Positions 14,698-20,446 of a stretch of DNA of 22,256 bases are shown in pieces (positions within the stretch are counted from its first letter, which is position 1; each line of letters opens with the position of its first letter). The DNA is from Mesoaciditogaceae bacterium (GTDB lineage: Bacteria; Thermotogota; Thermotogae; Mesoaciditogales; Mesoaciditogaceae). The stretch is from the NCBI GenBank assembly GCA_015486145.1, contig WFSH01000204.1:1-22256 (forward strand), read 5' to 3'. The translations under genes and the position numbers were made by a program. The notes beneath the pieces are model-generated. The model made no database searches and had not been told where the DNA came from. It was given only the letters and a program-made list of their open reading frames with translations.

Positions 14698-15763
14698 TGG
14701 GGTTAAAAGAGGTTTAATTGGAGAAATCGTGAGTAGATTTGAGAAAAAAGGGTTTGAGATCACCGCAATGAAAATGCTGAAAATGACCAAAAAATTGGCT
14801 GAAGAGCACTATGCTGAGCACGTGAATAAAAGTTTTTACAAAGAGTTGATTTCTTACATAACGAGTGGTCGAGTTGTTGCAATGGTAGTGGAAGGTAGAG
14901 ATGCCATAGGCGTGGTTAGAAAGCTTGTTGGAGCAACAGATCCTGTGGTGGCCGCTCCTGGAACCATAAGAGGGGACTTATCGTTGGATGAACCTGCCAA
15001 TACGATTCACGCCTCCGATTCCGAAGACTCCGCTGAGAGAGAAATAAGGAGATTCTTCCCTGGTTATTGGGATAAAAAATATGTTAGTCCTGATGAACTC
15101 AAAAGAAAGATTGATAAATTGGAAAAACAGAACAGCTTAATGAAAAAAAGAGTAGAATGGTACGAGTCACAGTCCCAGCAGATGGAAGAACTTATTGAGC
15201 AATACAACCAACTTGTGAAAAAAGAGTTTGACAACATAGAAAATGTGATAGAAAAAATGGGAACTCGAGAAGTCATGGATCCGATCACTCGGGTGTATTC
15301 TCGTGATCACATGCTTAATTACATCAATTTTTTCCATTCGAAAGCTTTTCAGGAAGACATTCAGTATTCACTCATATTTGTGGACATAGATGATTTTGAG
15401 AAGGCAACCTCGAAAATAGATCGTGAACAAGCCGACATCGTGCTTAGAGACATTGGTAAATTTTTGAAAGAAACTGTAAGGGTGCCTCTCGACACAGTTT
15501 CAAGGTTGGGAGCAAACGAATTTCTCATACTTCTAACCGAGATCTCCAAAAAAGATTCAATTTCAGTGGCAAATAGGATAAACAAAACATGTGCTGAGAA
15601 AAAATTTAAAGTTGACGGTAAAATCGTTCAACTCACATGTACCGTGTCTGTGATCCATTTTCCAAAAGATGAGACAGAGCTTTCAAAGCTACTTGAAAAT
15701 GGTGAAAAACTGCTCGAAATGGGAAAAAAAGCTGGAAAAAACATGGTAATGTTCATAAGATAA
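14666..15763 (+). CDS. Nucleoside diphosphate kinase fused to a degenerate GGDEF domain
   Basis: Residues 1-140 are a complete nucleoside diphosphate kinase (balances NTP pools, ATP + NDP). TLVLIKPDGV starts the domain; GATDP, APGTIRGD and the active-site NTIHASDS (His115) are all intact. Ordinary NDKs end near here. A charged coiled coil follows (about 144-195), then a GGDEF-type domain from about 203 to 365. DPITRVYSRD at 205 and DIDDF at 240-244 are conserved, but the signature is GANEF at 282-286 and the RxxD site has become VPLD. Both cyclase activity and c-di-GMP inhibition are therefore probably lost, leaving perhaps a GTP-binding or dimerisation module. The start is GTG with AAGGAGGG upstream (14652-14659). 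The frame is continuous, so the fusion is not a frameshift. It is cotranscribed with the MBL hydrolase. Confidence 0.92.
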   Translation: MQSTLVLIKPDGVKRGLIGEIVSRFEKKGFEITAMKMLKMTKKLAEEHYAEHVNKSFYKELISYITSGRVVAMVVEGRDAIGVVRKLVGATDPVVAAPGTIRGDLSLDEPANTIHASDSEDSAEREIRRFFPGYWDKKYVSPDELKRKIDKLEKQNSLMKKRVEWYESQSQQMEELIEQYNQLVKKEFDNIENVIEKMGTREVMDPITRVYSRDHMLNYINFFHSKAFQEDIQYSLIFVDIDDFEKATSKIDREQADIVLRDIGKFLKETVRVPLDTVSRLGANEFLILLTEISKKDSISVANRINKTCAEKKFKVDGKIVQLTCTVSVIHFPKDETELSKLLENGEKLLEMGKKAGKNMVMFIR

Positions 15764-15826
15764 CACATATCATGAGTGTTCTTATTCGTGAAGCTTCCAT
15801 GAGATTTGAGCGAAGGGATTGGCACA

Positions 15827-16828
15827 GTGAAAGACTTTCTCGTACTAAAATACAAAGGACGGAGTAAGATAACAGTCGAGGGGTACGTAGGATACTTTGT
15901 GGTGGAAAAAGACGGAAATTTGAAGTTTGAAGCTTTGCAATTTCCACTTACCCTATCGTCATTTGTGACGTGTAAACTGGACGATCCGTTTAAAATATTT
16001 CAAAGCGAATTATCAAAGAGTATTTTAAAAGTGACTCAAAGTTCTCCTGACTTTAAGATCATGAATAGAGATTTTTTGAAGTACATAAAGACACGCTTAT
16101 CTTCAGATCCATCCTTTGGTGCAAAGCTCTTGACTTCCAACAAGTTGAACGATAAAGATGTGATGAAATCCATGGTGACTAATTTTTTCGAGGATTGGGT
16201 AGAGCAGCTCAAACTCGAAATGAGCGTTGAAGAACTTGATTATTCAGAGTTTTCAAGACAAGTGTCAACTCTGGACATTCCAAAAGATGCGCGGTCGGTT
16301 TTGTCACGAGACGATTTGAAAGATATGTCAGAAGCTTATCCAATAATAGATCCGATCAAGGGAAAGTCTATCACTTCTTTTGACGTTGGAGAGCAAATTT
16401 ATTTTACCGTTTTAAATTTTTCAAGCGACGAATCCAAATCAAAAATTGTAGAGGCTTTTCCAGATTCATTTGACAAGTCTGGTGAAAACACACGCCCACT
16501 TGTAGGAATGCTCATCTCTAAAGAACTCGTTGAAAATTTTAGAAACGAGTTTATGCTTGTGAAGATAAGTTGTGCGGGAGTGCCCTTCAAATCATTGATT
16601 GGCACAAACGTGAATATCATGTCACCAGCTGTTAAGGTTCCAAAAATCAACGTATCACTTAATTCAAATGAATCTCACCATAATTACCAAAAATATGATA
16701 AATATGATAAAATTGACGATATTGAAAGAGAAAAGATTAATTTTGTTGATCTCTTGATAGCGACAATGTTGGTTGGGGGGATTGTAATGGCCGTAATGAT
16801 CATCATTTACTTTTTCTACTTAAAATGA
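15827..16828 (+). CDS. Unknown protein with C-terminal transmembrane anchor
   Basis: Not recognised. About 300 soluble, charged residues with mixed alpha/beta character are followed by a low-complexity linker (NYQKYDKYDKIDDIEREK) and one hydrophobic helix that ends the protein (about 306-331), so it is probably tail-anchored with its bulk in the cytoplasm. The helix begins FVDLLIATML, which resembles the start of a type IV pilin helix (F.L.ELLIA) but sits at the wrong end of the protein. I prefer GTG at 15827, with AAGGGA 8 bp upstream, over the in-frame TTG at 15806, which lacks an RBS. The stop overlaps the ATG of the first pseudopilin gene, so a role in pilus or secretion assembly is inferred from position only. 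Confidence 0.72.
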   Translation: MKDFLVLKYKGRSKITVEGYVGYFVVEKDGNLKFEALQFPLTLSSFVTCKLDDPFKIFQSELSKSILKVTQSSPDFKIMNRDFLKYIKTRLSSDPSFGAKLLTSNKLNDKDVMKSMVTNFFEDWVEQLKLEMSVEELDYSEFSRQVSTLDIPKDARSVLSRDDLKDMSEAYPIIDPIKGKSITSFDVGEQIYFTVLNFSSDESKSKIVEAFPDSFDKSGENTRPLVGMLISKELVENFRNEFMLVKISCAGVPFKSLIGTNVNIMSPAVKVPKINVSLNSNESHHNYQKYDKYDKIDDIEREKINFVDLLIATMLVGGIVMAVMIIIYFFYLK

Positions 16829-17187
16829 AAAATGGAAGTGTTTTGATAGAGTCCATCGTATTTCTCTTGCTTTCTTTTATGCTTTTTCTCATGGTAGCTG
16901 CCGGGATTGAAAGATTAACGCGCCGGGAAAATTTTATAGAAATGGGTACTCAAGATCTTACCTTTCTGATTTCGATTTCAAACGTCCTTTTGGATTTTAA
17001 GGATATGCCTTTGGATTTAGAAAAAGAAATGATCACACATCAATCTACGGATGGGAGGATTTGGTATGAATATCCGTTCAAATCCAGCAAAAGAAGAATT
17101 TTTTTGCCACTCAAAACCGGGGACAATTCTTCTGGAACTTCTTATTTCAATGATGATATACTCGATCGCTCTGATGATAGCCTTTGA
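16825..17187 (+). CDS. Pseudopilin-like protein 1
   Basis: Short protein (120 aa) that starts MKNGSVLIESIVFLLL. This is a prepilin peptidase site: cleavage after Gly4 would leave a mature N-terminus with Glu at position 5, followed by a hydrophobic helix to about residue 27. That is typical of minor pilins and pseudopilins of type IV pilus, type II secretion or competence systems. The rest is short and polar, with no Cys. The ATG overlaps the preceding stop by 4 bp. The last 122 bp overlap the next gene in another frame, and the C-terminal 40 residues look less constrained (Ser/Asp-rich end), so the natural end or a frameshift should be questioned. Confidence 0.75.
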   Translation: MKNGSVLIESIVFLLLSFMLFLMVAAGIERLTRRENFIEMGTQDLTFLISISNVLLDFKDMPLDLEKEMITHQSTDGRIWYEYPFKSSKRRIFLPLKTGDNSSGTSYFNDDILDRSDDSL

Positions 17188-17587
17188 ATCGATAACTCTT
17201 TTGTCAAAATCTATTCTTCAACTTTCAAGCCACCAAAAAGAGGTAGAAGATTTCGAAGACACGATGATATTTTTGAACAAAGAGATCCATGGAAAAGAGT
17301 GCGCGCTCATTACCCATGCAAATTGGACTCTCTTGTTGCTGAAAAAAAGTCCGGTAGTTGCTTTTCTCGTCTTAAGGGGTAAGGATAGAGAGATACTCAG
17401 AAGGATTGTGGCAAACGCCAACTTAACTTTCGAGAAGTTGAGCCAAATCAAGCCTGGTCTTCACTATATCAACACACATTTTTCCGGATTTAACACGATC
17501 TATGACGGTAAAGAAGAAATTGATTTCTGGTTTGAAGGAAACCATCTCGTTTTCGGATTTGGAAAAAGAAAAGTTTACATGAGTTGA
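17066..17587 (+). CDS. Pseudopilin-like protein 2
   Basis: Protein of 173 aa with an 18-residue polar leader ending KPG, then TILLELLISMMIYSIAL. Cleavage after Gly19 would put Glu at mature position 5, the classic type III (prepilin) signal. A globular C-terminal part follows (LNKEIHGKECALITHANW, then beta-rich to GFGKRKVYMS). The pattern resembles PilW/GspJ-like minor pilins, but I cannot assign the subtype. I prefer ATG at 17066, with GGGAGG at 17053-17058, over an in-frame ATG at 17051 without a good RBS. It overlaps pseudopilin 1 by 122 bp in a different frame. The gene ends 10 bp before the left arm of the repeat island. Confidence 0.77.
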   Translation: MNIRSNPAKEEFFCHSKPGTILLELLISMMIYSIALMIAFESITLLSKSILQLSSHQKEVEDFEDTMIFLNKEIHGKECALITHANWTLLLLKKSPVVAFLVLRGKDREILRRIVANANLTFEKLSQIKPGLHYINTHFSGFNTIYDGKEEIDFWFEGNHLVFGFGKRKVYMS

Positions 17588-17596
17588 AAGGAAGGA

Positions 17597-17741
17597 TCTC
17601 TTCATTTTTGTGTGGGTAAAACATGACAATTCTCCATTCTGTTCTTGTAAGTTTGAATAAAGTCATTCAAAAAACACCTTGTCATCAAGTAAAAGAACAA
17701 ACACCCTTGAAGTACTAGGACATATGAGTTCATTGTTTTTT
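17597..17741 (+). repeat. Left arm of long inverted repeat
   Basis: This ~145-bp stretch pairs, as reverse complement, with 20087-20233; by eye about 85-90% of positions match, with a 1-base and a 3-base gap. It begins TCTCTTCATTTTTGTGTGGG and ends at the CATTGTTTTTT run. The outer 105 bp have no other obvious match; the inner 40 bp also pair with 17958-18001. Confidence 0.85.
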
Positions 17742-18001
17742 CTTTTTTACCACCCCTTGAAGCCTTGTCAAAATTCGTACAGTTATAGAGCCTTTTACAA
17801 TAATGCCATTATGAATCACTCAATGGTCATTCCGGCCACCGAGCCGGAATCTCGTTTTGAAGAGATCCTGAATAGTTCCTGCGGGACTTTCAGGATGACA
17901 ACGTGGATAACTCAGCAGCCTTTTGTACGGGCAATTCATGAATTGCCCCTACGAAACAAAAAAACAATGAGCTCATGTACCCTGACAGTACTTCGAGGGT
18001 G
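17702..18001. mobile_element. MITE-like 300-bp unit with ~40-bp terminal inverted repeats
   Basis: The ends 17702-17741 (starts CACCCTTGAAGTACT) and 17958-18001 (ends AGTACTTCGAGGGTG) are imperfect inverted repeats of about 40 bp. The interior holds palindromes at 17800-17812, 17829-17850, 17865-17896 and 17929-17948. No transposase is encoded, so it could only move with an enzyme supplied in trans. No clear target duplication is seen. A 107-codon open frame across it (17679-18002) is judged spurious. Confidence 0.55.
17825..18001 (+). repeat. Palindrome-rich direct repeat, copy 1
   Basis: A ~177-bp module repeated in the same orientation at 19964-20129. The two copies are nearly identical over the first 48 bp and share three palindromes: ATTCCGGC/GCCGGAAT (17829-17836, 17843-17850), ATCCTGAA/TTCAGGAT (17865-17872, 17889-17896), and the perfect 20-mer GGGCAATTCATGAATTGCCC (17929-17948). 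In this copy the second hairpin is longer: AGTTCC and GGGACT extend it inside the loop. Such palindromes resemble REP-type intergenic repeats. Confidence 0.85.
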
Positions 18002-18222
18002 AGATTTAATTTCTTTTTGGCTGACTTTGTTCTTTGTAGTTGCTTTTCACGCATTTTTAGTCTCATTTTGATTCATTCAATTATTTGCAAGGTTTGGCAT
18101 TAGCAGTGCTTTGTAACATCGACACTCACAATGAAGACTTATTTCAAGCATTGAGCCCGAGCCAATCTTTCTTCTCACAGATTCTTTTCATTTCCTTTTA
18201 ATGACAAATAAAAGGGGGGTAA
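18002..18222. other. AT-rich intergenic stretch after repeat copy 1
   Basis: No convincing gene. TTTTTGGCTGACTTTGTTC near 18015-18033 is close to TTTTTGAATGACTTTGTTC near 20157-20175 in the right arm, so a degraded copy of the outer arm may follow the unit. The 3' part holds a weak promoter candidate for the next gene. Confidence 0.4.
18174..18202 (+). promoter_or_regulatory. Possible promoter of the membrane protein/oxidoreductase pair
   Basis: CTCACA at 18174-18179, 17 bp, then TTTAAT at 18197-18202. Each hexamer fits the consensus only moderately. Confidence 0.3.
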
Positions 18223-18249
18223 ATGTTAGTTGGAAAGAAGGTGAGCAAA

Positions 18250-18621
18250 ATGAATGAAATGACGATAATCGTCCAATTGCGACGAACGGCCAAAATATGG
18301 AGCTTGATAAGCCTTGGATTTGTGACGGTTTTTCTGGTGGGAAGTGCCCTTAATCCATCCGAACCGCTTCCCGCACTGGTAGAATGGGGCGAGCTTGTGC
18401 TTTTTCCCACAGGAGTTTTAACCGGCCTGCTTTTAGCGTGGAAATACGAATGGATAGGTGCTTTAGCATCCATCTTAAGCCTGGGGGCTTTTTACGTTGT
18501 AGAATGGAACCTGAAAGGGAGAATTCCCCACGGACCTTTTTTCTTACTTCTTACCGTGCCAGCGTTTTTGTTTTTAGCTTGCCACATTTGTACCGTGCTC
18601 AGAAAAAAGAGGGAGGGATGA
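18250..18621 (+). CDS. Small multi-pass membrane protein
   Basis: About 123 aa with four hydrophobic segments. The run GVLTGLLLAWKYEWIGALAS and the PHGPFFLLLTVPAFLFLACH end resemble a family of small four-TM proteins (I recall it as DUF7670-like; not verified). The last residues are basic (RKKREG), so both ends are probably cytoplasmic. No catalytic motif is visible. I prefer ATG at 18250, with AAGGTGAG at 18238-18245. The in-frame ATG at 18223 behind GGGGGGT is the alternative and gives 132 aa. The stop overlaps an ATG of the oxidoreductase gene, so the two form a pair inside the repeat-bounded cassette. Confidence 0.72.
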   Translation: MNEMTIIVQLRRTAKIWSLISLGFVTVFLVGSALNPSEPLPALVEWGELVLFPTGVLTGLLLAWKYEWIGALASILSLGAFYVVEWNLKGRIPHGPFFLLLTVPAFLFLACHICTVLRKKREG

Positions 18622-18626
18622 AAAGT

Positions 18627-19628
18627 ATGGAAAAGTTAAAACTTGGGGTATTAGGTATATCCAATCATTTCATAAAAAGGGTGTTCTTTCCTTTGAAGAG
18701 TTCCGACAAGGTTGAAATCTACGCTGTATCGAGCAGATCTCCCGAAAAAGCAAGAAAATTTGCCATCAAGCATGGAATAAAAAAATGGTATGGCTCTTAC
18801 GAAGAACTCTTAAAAGACGAAGAGGTAGAAGCGGTTTACATTCCGTTGCCCAATCACATGCATTTGGAATACATAAAAAAAGCGGCGGACGCCCATAAAC
18901 ACATAATGTGTGAAAAGCCGTTGGCGCTTAACTACAAAGATGAAAATGAAGCTTTTGAATATGCAAAAAGGCAAGGCGTTTTTCTCATGGAAGCTTTCAT
19001 GTACAAACACCATCCTCAATGGAAAAGAGTAAAAGAAATAGTGGATAGCAGGGAACTTGGTGATATTCAAACGGTTCACTGTTACTTTTCTTACGACAAC
19101 AGGGATCCAAAAAACATACGGAATGTTCCAGAATTTGGGGGTGGAGGATTACTTGACATAGGTGTGTATGCCATTTCCAGTGCGAGATGGATCTTTGGTG
19201 AAGAACCTTCGAGAGTATTGGCATTGCTGAAAAAGGATGAGAAATTTAACGTTGATTCCCTTGTTTCCGGCATACTCGATTTTGATCAGGGAAAAAGATC
19301 CGTTTTCACAGTTGCTACTCAAGCTTTTCCAAATCAGAGCGTGGAGATCTTTGGGACAGCTGGAACACTGTTGGTGGAAATACCTTTCAACACCTATCCA
19401 GATGTTCCCGCACATCTAGTGGTGAGAACCGGCATAGGAACGAGAGATATTTACGTTGGTCCTGCCGATCATTACCTTTTGGAATTTGAGTATTTTGCAA
19501 AAGCCATAAGGGAAAACAAACCTCTTTCTTTGCTTGAAGAAGATTCCTTAAACAACATAAAGGTTGTGGACGCACTGTTCAAGTCGGCAGAAGAAGGAAA
19601 TTGGGTATATTTGAAAAGAGTTTTTTGA
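18627..19628 (+). CDS. Gfo/Idh/MocA family NAD(P)-dependent oxidoreductase
   Basis: Probable cytoplasmic sugar or cyclitol dehydrogenase, 333 aa, the usual length. An N-terminal Rossmann fold (KLKLGVLGISNHFI) is followed by VYIPLPNHMH and the family EKP motif (CEKPLAL, Glu96-Pro98). The C-terminal alpha/beta domain has GGGGLLDIGVYAISSARW with Asp177, as in D-xylose/dihydrodiol dehydrogenase-like members. The glycine motif is GVLGIS rather than GxGxxA, so cofactor preference is unclear. ATG at 18627 has GGGAGGG 9 bp upstream. ATG at 18618 overlaps the previous stop but sits too close to that RBS. The reading frame is open back to 18384, but that part lies inside the preceding gene. The substrate is not predictable. 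Confidence 0.9.
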   Translation: MEKLKLGVLGISNHFIKRVFFPLKSSDKVEIYAVSSRSPEKARKFAIKHGIKKWYGSYEELLKDEEVEAVYIPLPNHMHLEYIKKAADAHKHIMCEKPLALNYKDENEAFEYAKRQGVFLMEAFMYKHHPQWKRVKEIVDSRELGDIQTVHCYFSYDNRDPKNIRNVPEFGGGGLLDIGVYAISSARWIFGEEPSRVLALLKKDEKFNVDSLVSGILDFDQGKRSVFTVATQAFPNQSVEIFGTAGTLLVEIPFNTYPDVPAHLVVRTGIGTRDIYVGPADHYLLEFEYFAKAIRENKPLSLLEEDSLNNIKVVDALFKSAEEGNWVYLKRVF

Positions 19629-19648
19629 AGTTTTGCCAAAACTTCAAA
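19624..19648 (+). terminator. Hairpin at the oxidoreductase stop codon
   Basis: TTTGAAGTTTT (19624-19634) and AAAACTTCAAA (19638-19648) form a perfect 11-bp stem with a 3-base loop, overlapping the stop codon. There is no downstream T tract, so it may protect the 3' end rather than terminate. Confidence 0.4.
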
Positions 19649-19963
19649 GGAAGTGAAAAGCCAAAAAGCATTAAAAGTCGTTGTAAGTACTCATGTTGTA
19701 CGTGAACATTACGAAAGGTATTACAAGAAGCATTAATCTCCCCATGAGAGCATGTGAGCAACATTTGAATGTAACGCTTTTTGATTTAGGTTCCACTTTC
19801 CAAGCGGCCAAGGCATTTTTTTCGAAGTCATGTCAAAACGGATTCACTCTTTTTTCCATCTTCCAATTCAAAATATGAGGCCGCTCAACACTCATCCTTG
19901 AGTGTTTCACTTTTTCAACACGTCCTGTGTCTCTCATCGCAGCTATCGCTTTGGTCGTGAAAA
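19649..19963. other. Intergenic stretch without a recognisable gene
   Basis: Only a 61-codon open frame (19693-19878) without a good RBS is present; I do not accept it. The only structure seen is the hairpin at 19887-19906. Confidence 0.5.
19887..19914 (+). terminator. Possible rho-independent terminator
   Basis: AACACTCA (19887-19894) and TGAGTGTT (19899-19906) make an 8-bp stem with a TCCT loop, followed by TCAC and TTTTT. It lies about 260 bp after the oxidoreductase stop and could end that transcript. Confidence 0.45.
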
Positions 19964-20129
19964 GGTCATTCCGGCCACCGAGCCGGAATCTCGTTTTGAA
20001 GAGATCCTGAATCAAGTTCAGGATGACAACGTGGATAATTCAGCAACCTTTTGTACGGGCAATTCATGAATTGTCCCTACGAAATCAAAAAACAATGAGT
20101 TCATATGTCCTGACAGTACTTCGATGGTG
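19964..20129 (+). repeat. Palindrome-rich direct repeat, copy 2
   Basis: Second copy of the 17825-18001 module, same orientation. It contains the hairpins at 19968-19989, 20004-20024 (short TCAAG loop) and 20057-20076; the last has one C-to-T change that would keep a G-U pair in RNA. Its right end is the inner part of the right inverted arm. Confidence 0.85.
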
Positions 20130-20233
20130 CTTGTTCTTTTATTTGATAACAATGTGTTTTTGAATGACTTTGTTCAAATCTACAAGAACAGAATAGAGAA
20201 TTCTCATGTTTTACCCACACAAAAATGAAGAGA
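20087..20233 (-). repeat. Right arm of long inverted repeat
   Basis: Reverse complement of 17597-17741 with scattered differences. The outer boundary is at about 20233 (GAAGAGA); beyond it the sequences diverge. Confidence 0.85.
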
Positions 20234-20351
20234 ACCTAAAAACCTCCTTCTTTGTTTGGGCTGTTGCCCTTTAATAGAAATTTGGAGTAATTTCGAGAAA
20301 AACGTAATTTTTTAAAGGAAAAATTAGAATTCCTTTCGTCATTTCATTCCT

Positions 20352-20380
20352 TTGACAATAATCCACAAAAATGACAAAAT
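20352..20380 (+). promoter_or_regulatory. Possible upstream promoter of the ROK gene
   Basis: A perfect TTGACA at 20352-20357, 17 bp, then CAAAAT at 20375-20380, a 4/6 match to the -10 consensus. Confidence 0.35.
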
Positions 20381-20397
20381 TTGAGACTTGGATTATT
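20357..20397. promoter_or_regulatory. Operator-like inverted repeat in the ROK promoter
   Basis: AATAATCCA (20357-20365) and TGGATTATT (20389-20397) are perfect 9-bp inverted repeats with centres 32 bp apart, about three helical turns. The right half covers the -35 hexamer TTGGAT. Autoregulation by the ROK protein is a natural guess. Confidence 0.5.
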
Positions 20398-20416
20398 AAA
20401 AAGTTAAGTATATAAT
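20388..20416 (+). promoter_or_regulatory. Main promoter of the ROK regulator/kinase operon
   Basis: TTGGAT at 20388-20393, 17 bp, then a perfect TATAAT at 20411-20416. Start of transcription near 20423, leaving a short leader to the ATG at 20447. Confidence 0.65.
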
Positions 20417-20446
20417 TATTTCAAACTGTTAGAAAGTAGGCAAAGA

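Larger units (their letters stand above)
20234..20446. other. Regulatory region upstream of the ROK gene
   Basis: No gene. It holds a small GGGC/GCCC hairpin near 20258-20270, a 7-bp inverted repeat AAAGGAA/TTCCTTT (20314-20320, 20330-20336), an operator-like repeat and two promoter candidates. Confidence 0.5.

Noticed and set aside
15762..15782. Terminator after the NDK-GGDEF gene (AACAC/GTGTT)
   Set aside because: The stem is only 5 bp with a long loop, and no T tract follows.
16674..16735. Short tandem repeat AAATATGAT/AAATATGAT in the tail-anchored protein
   Set aside because: Only two full units, encoding KYDKYD within a linker; too short to treat as a repeat locus.
17679..18002. 107-codon open frame across the repeat unit
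   Set aside because: It lies wholly within non-coding palindromic repeats, has no RBS, and includes the translated palindromes.
18384..18617. N-terminal extension of the oxidoreductase frame
   Set aside because: It overlaps the membrane-protein gene in another frame, and the Rossmann domain starts right after the RBS-supported ATG at 18627.
19693..19878. 61-codon open frame after the oxidoreductase
   Set aside because: No good RBS, no recognisable features, and it lies in repeat-bounded intergenic DNA.
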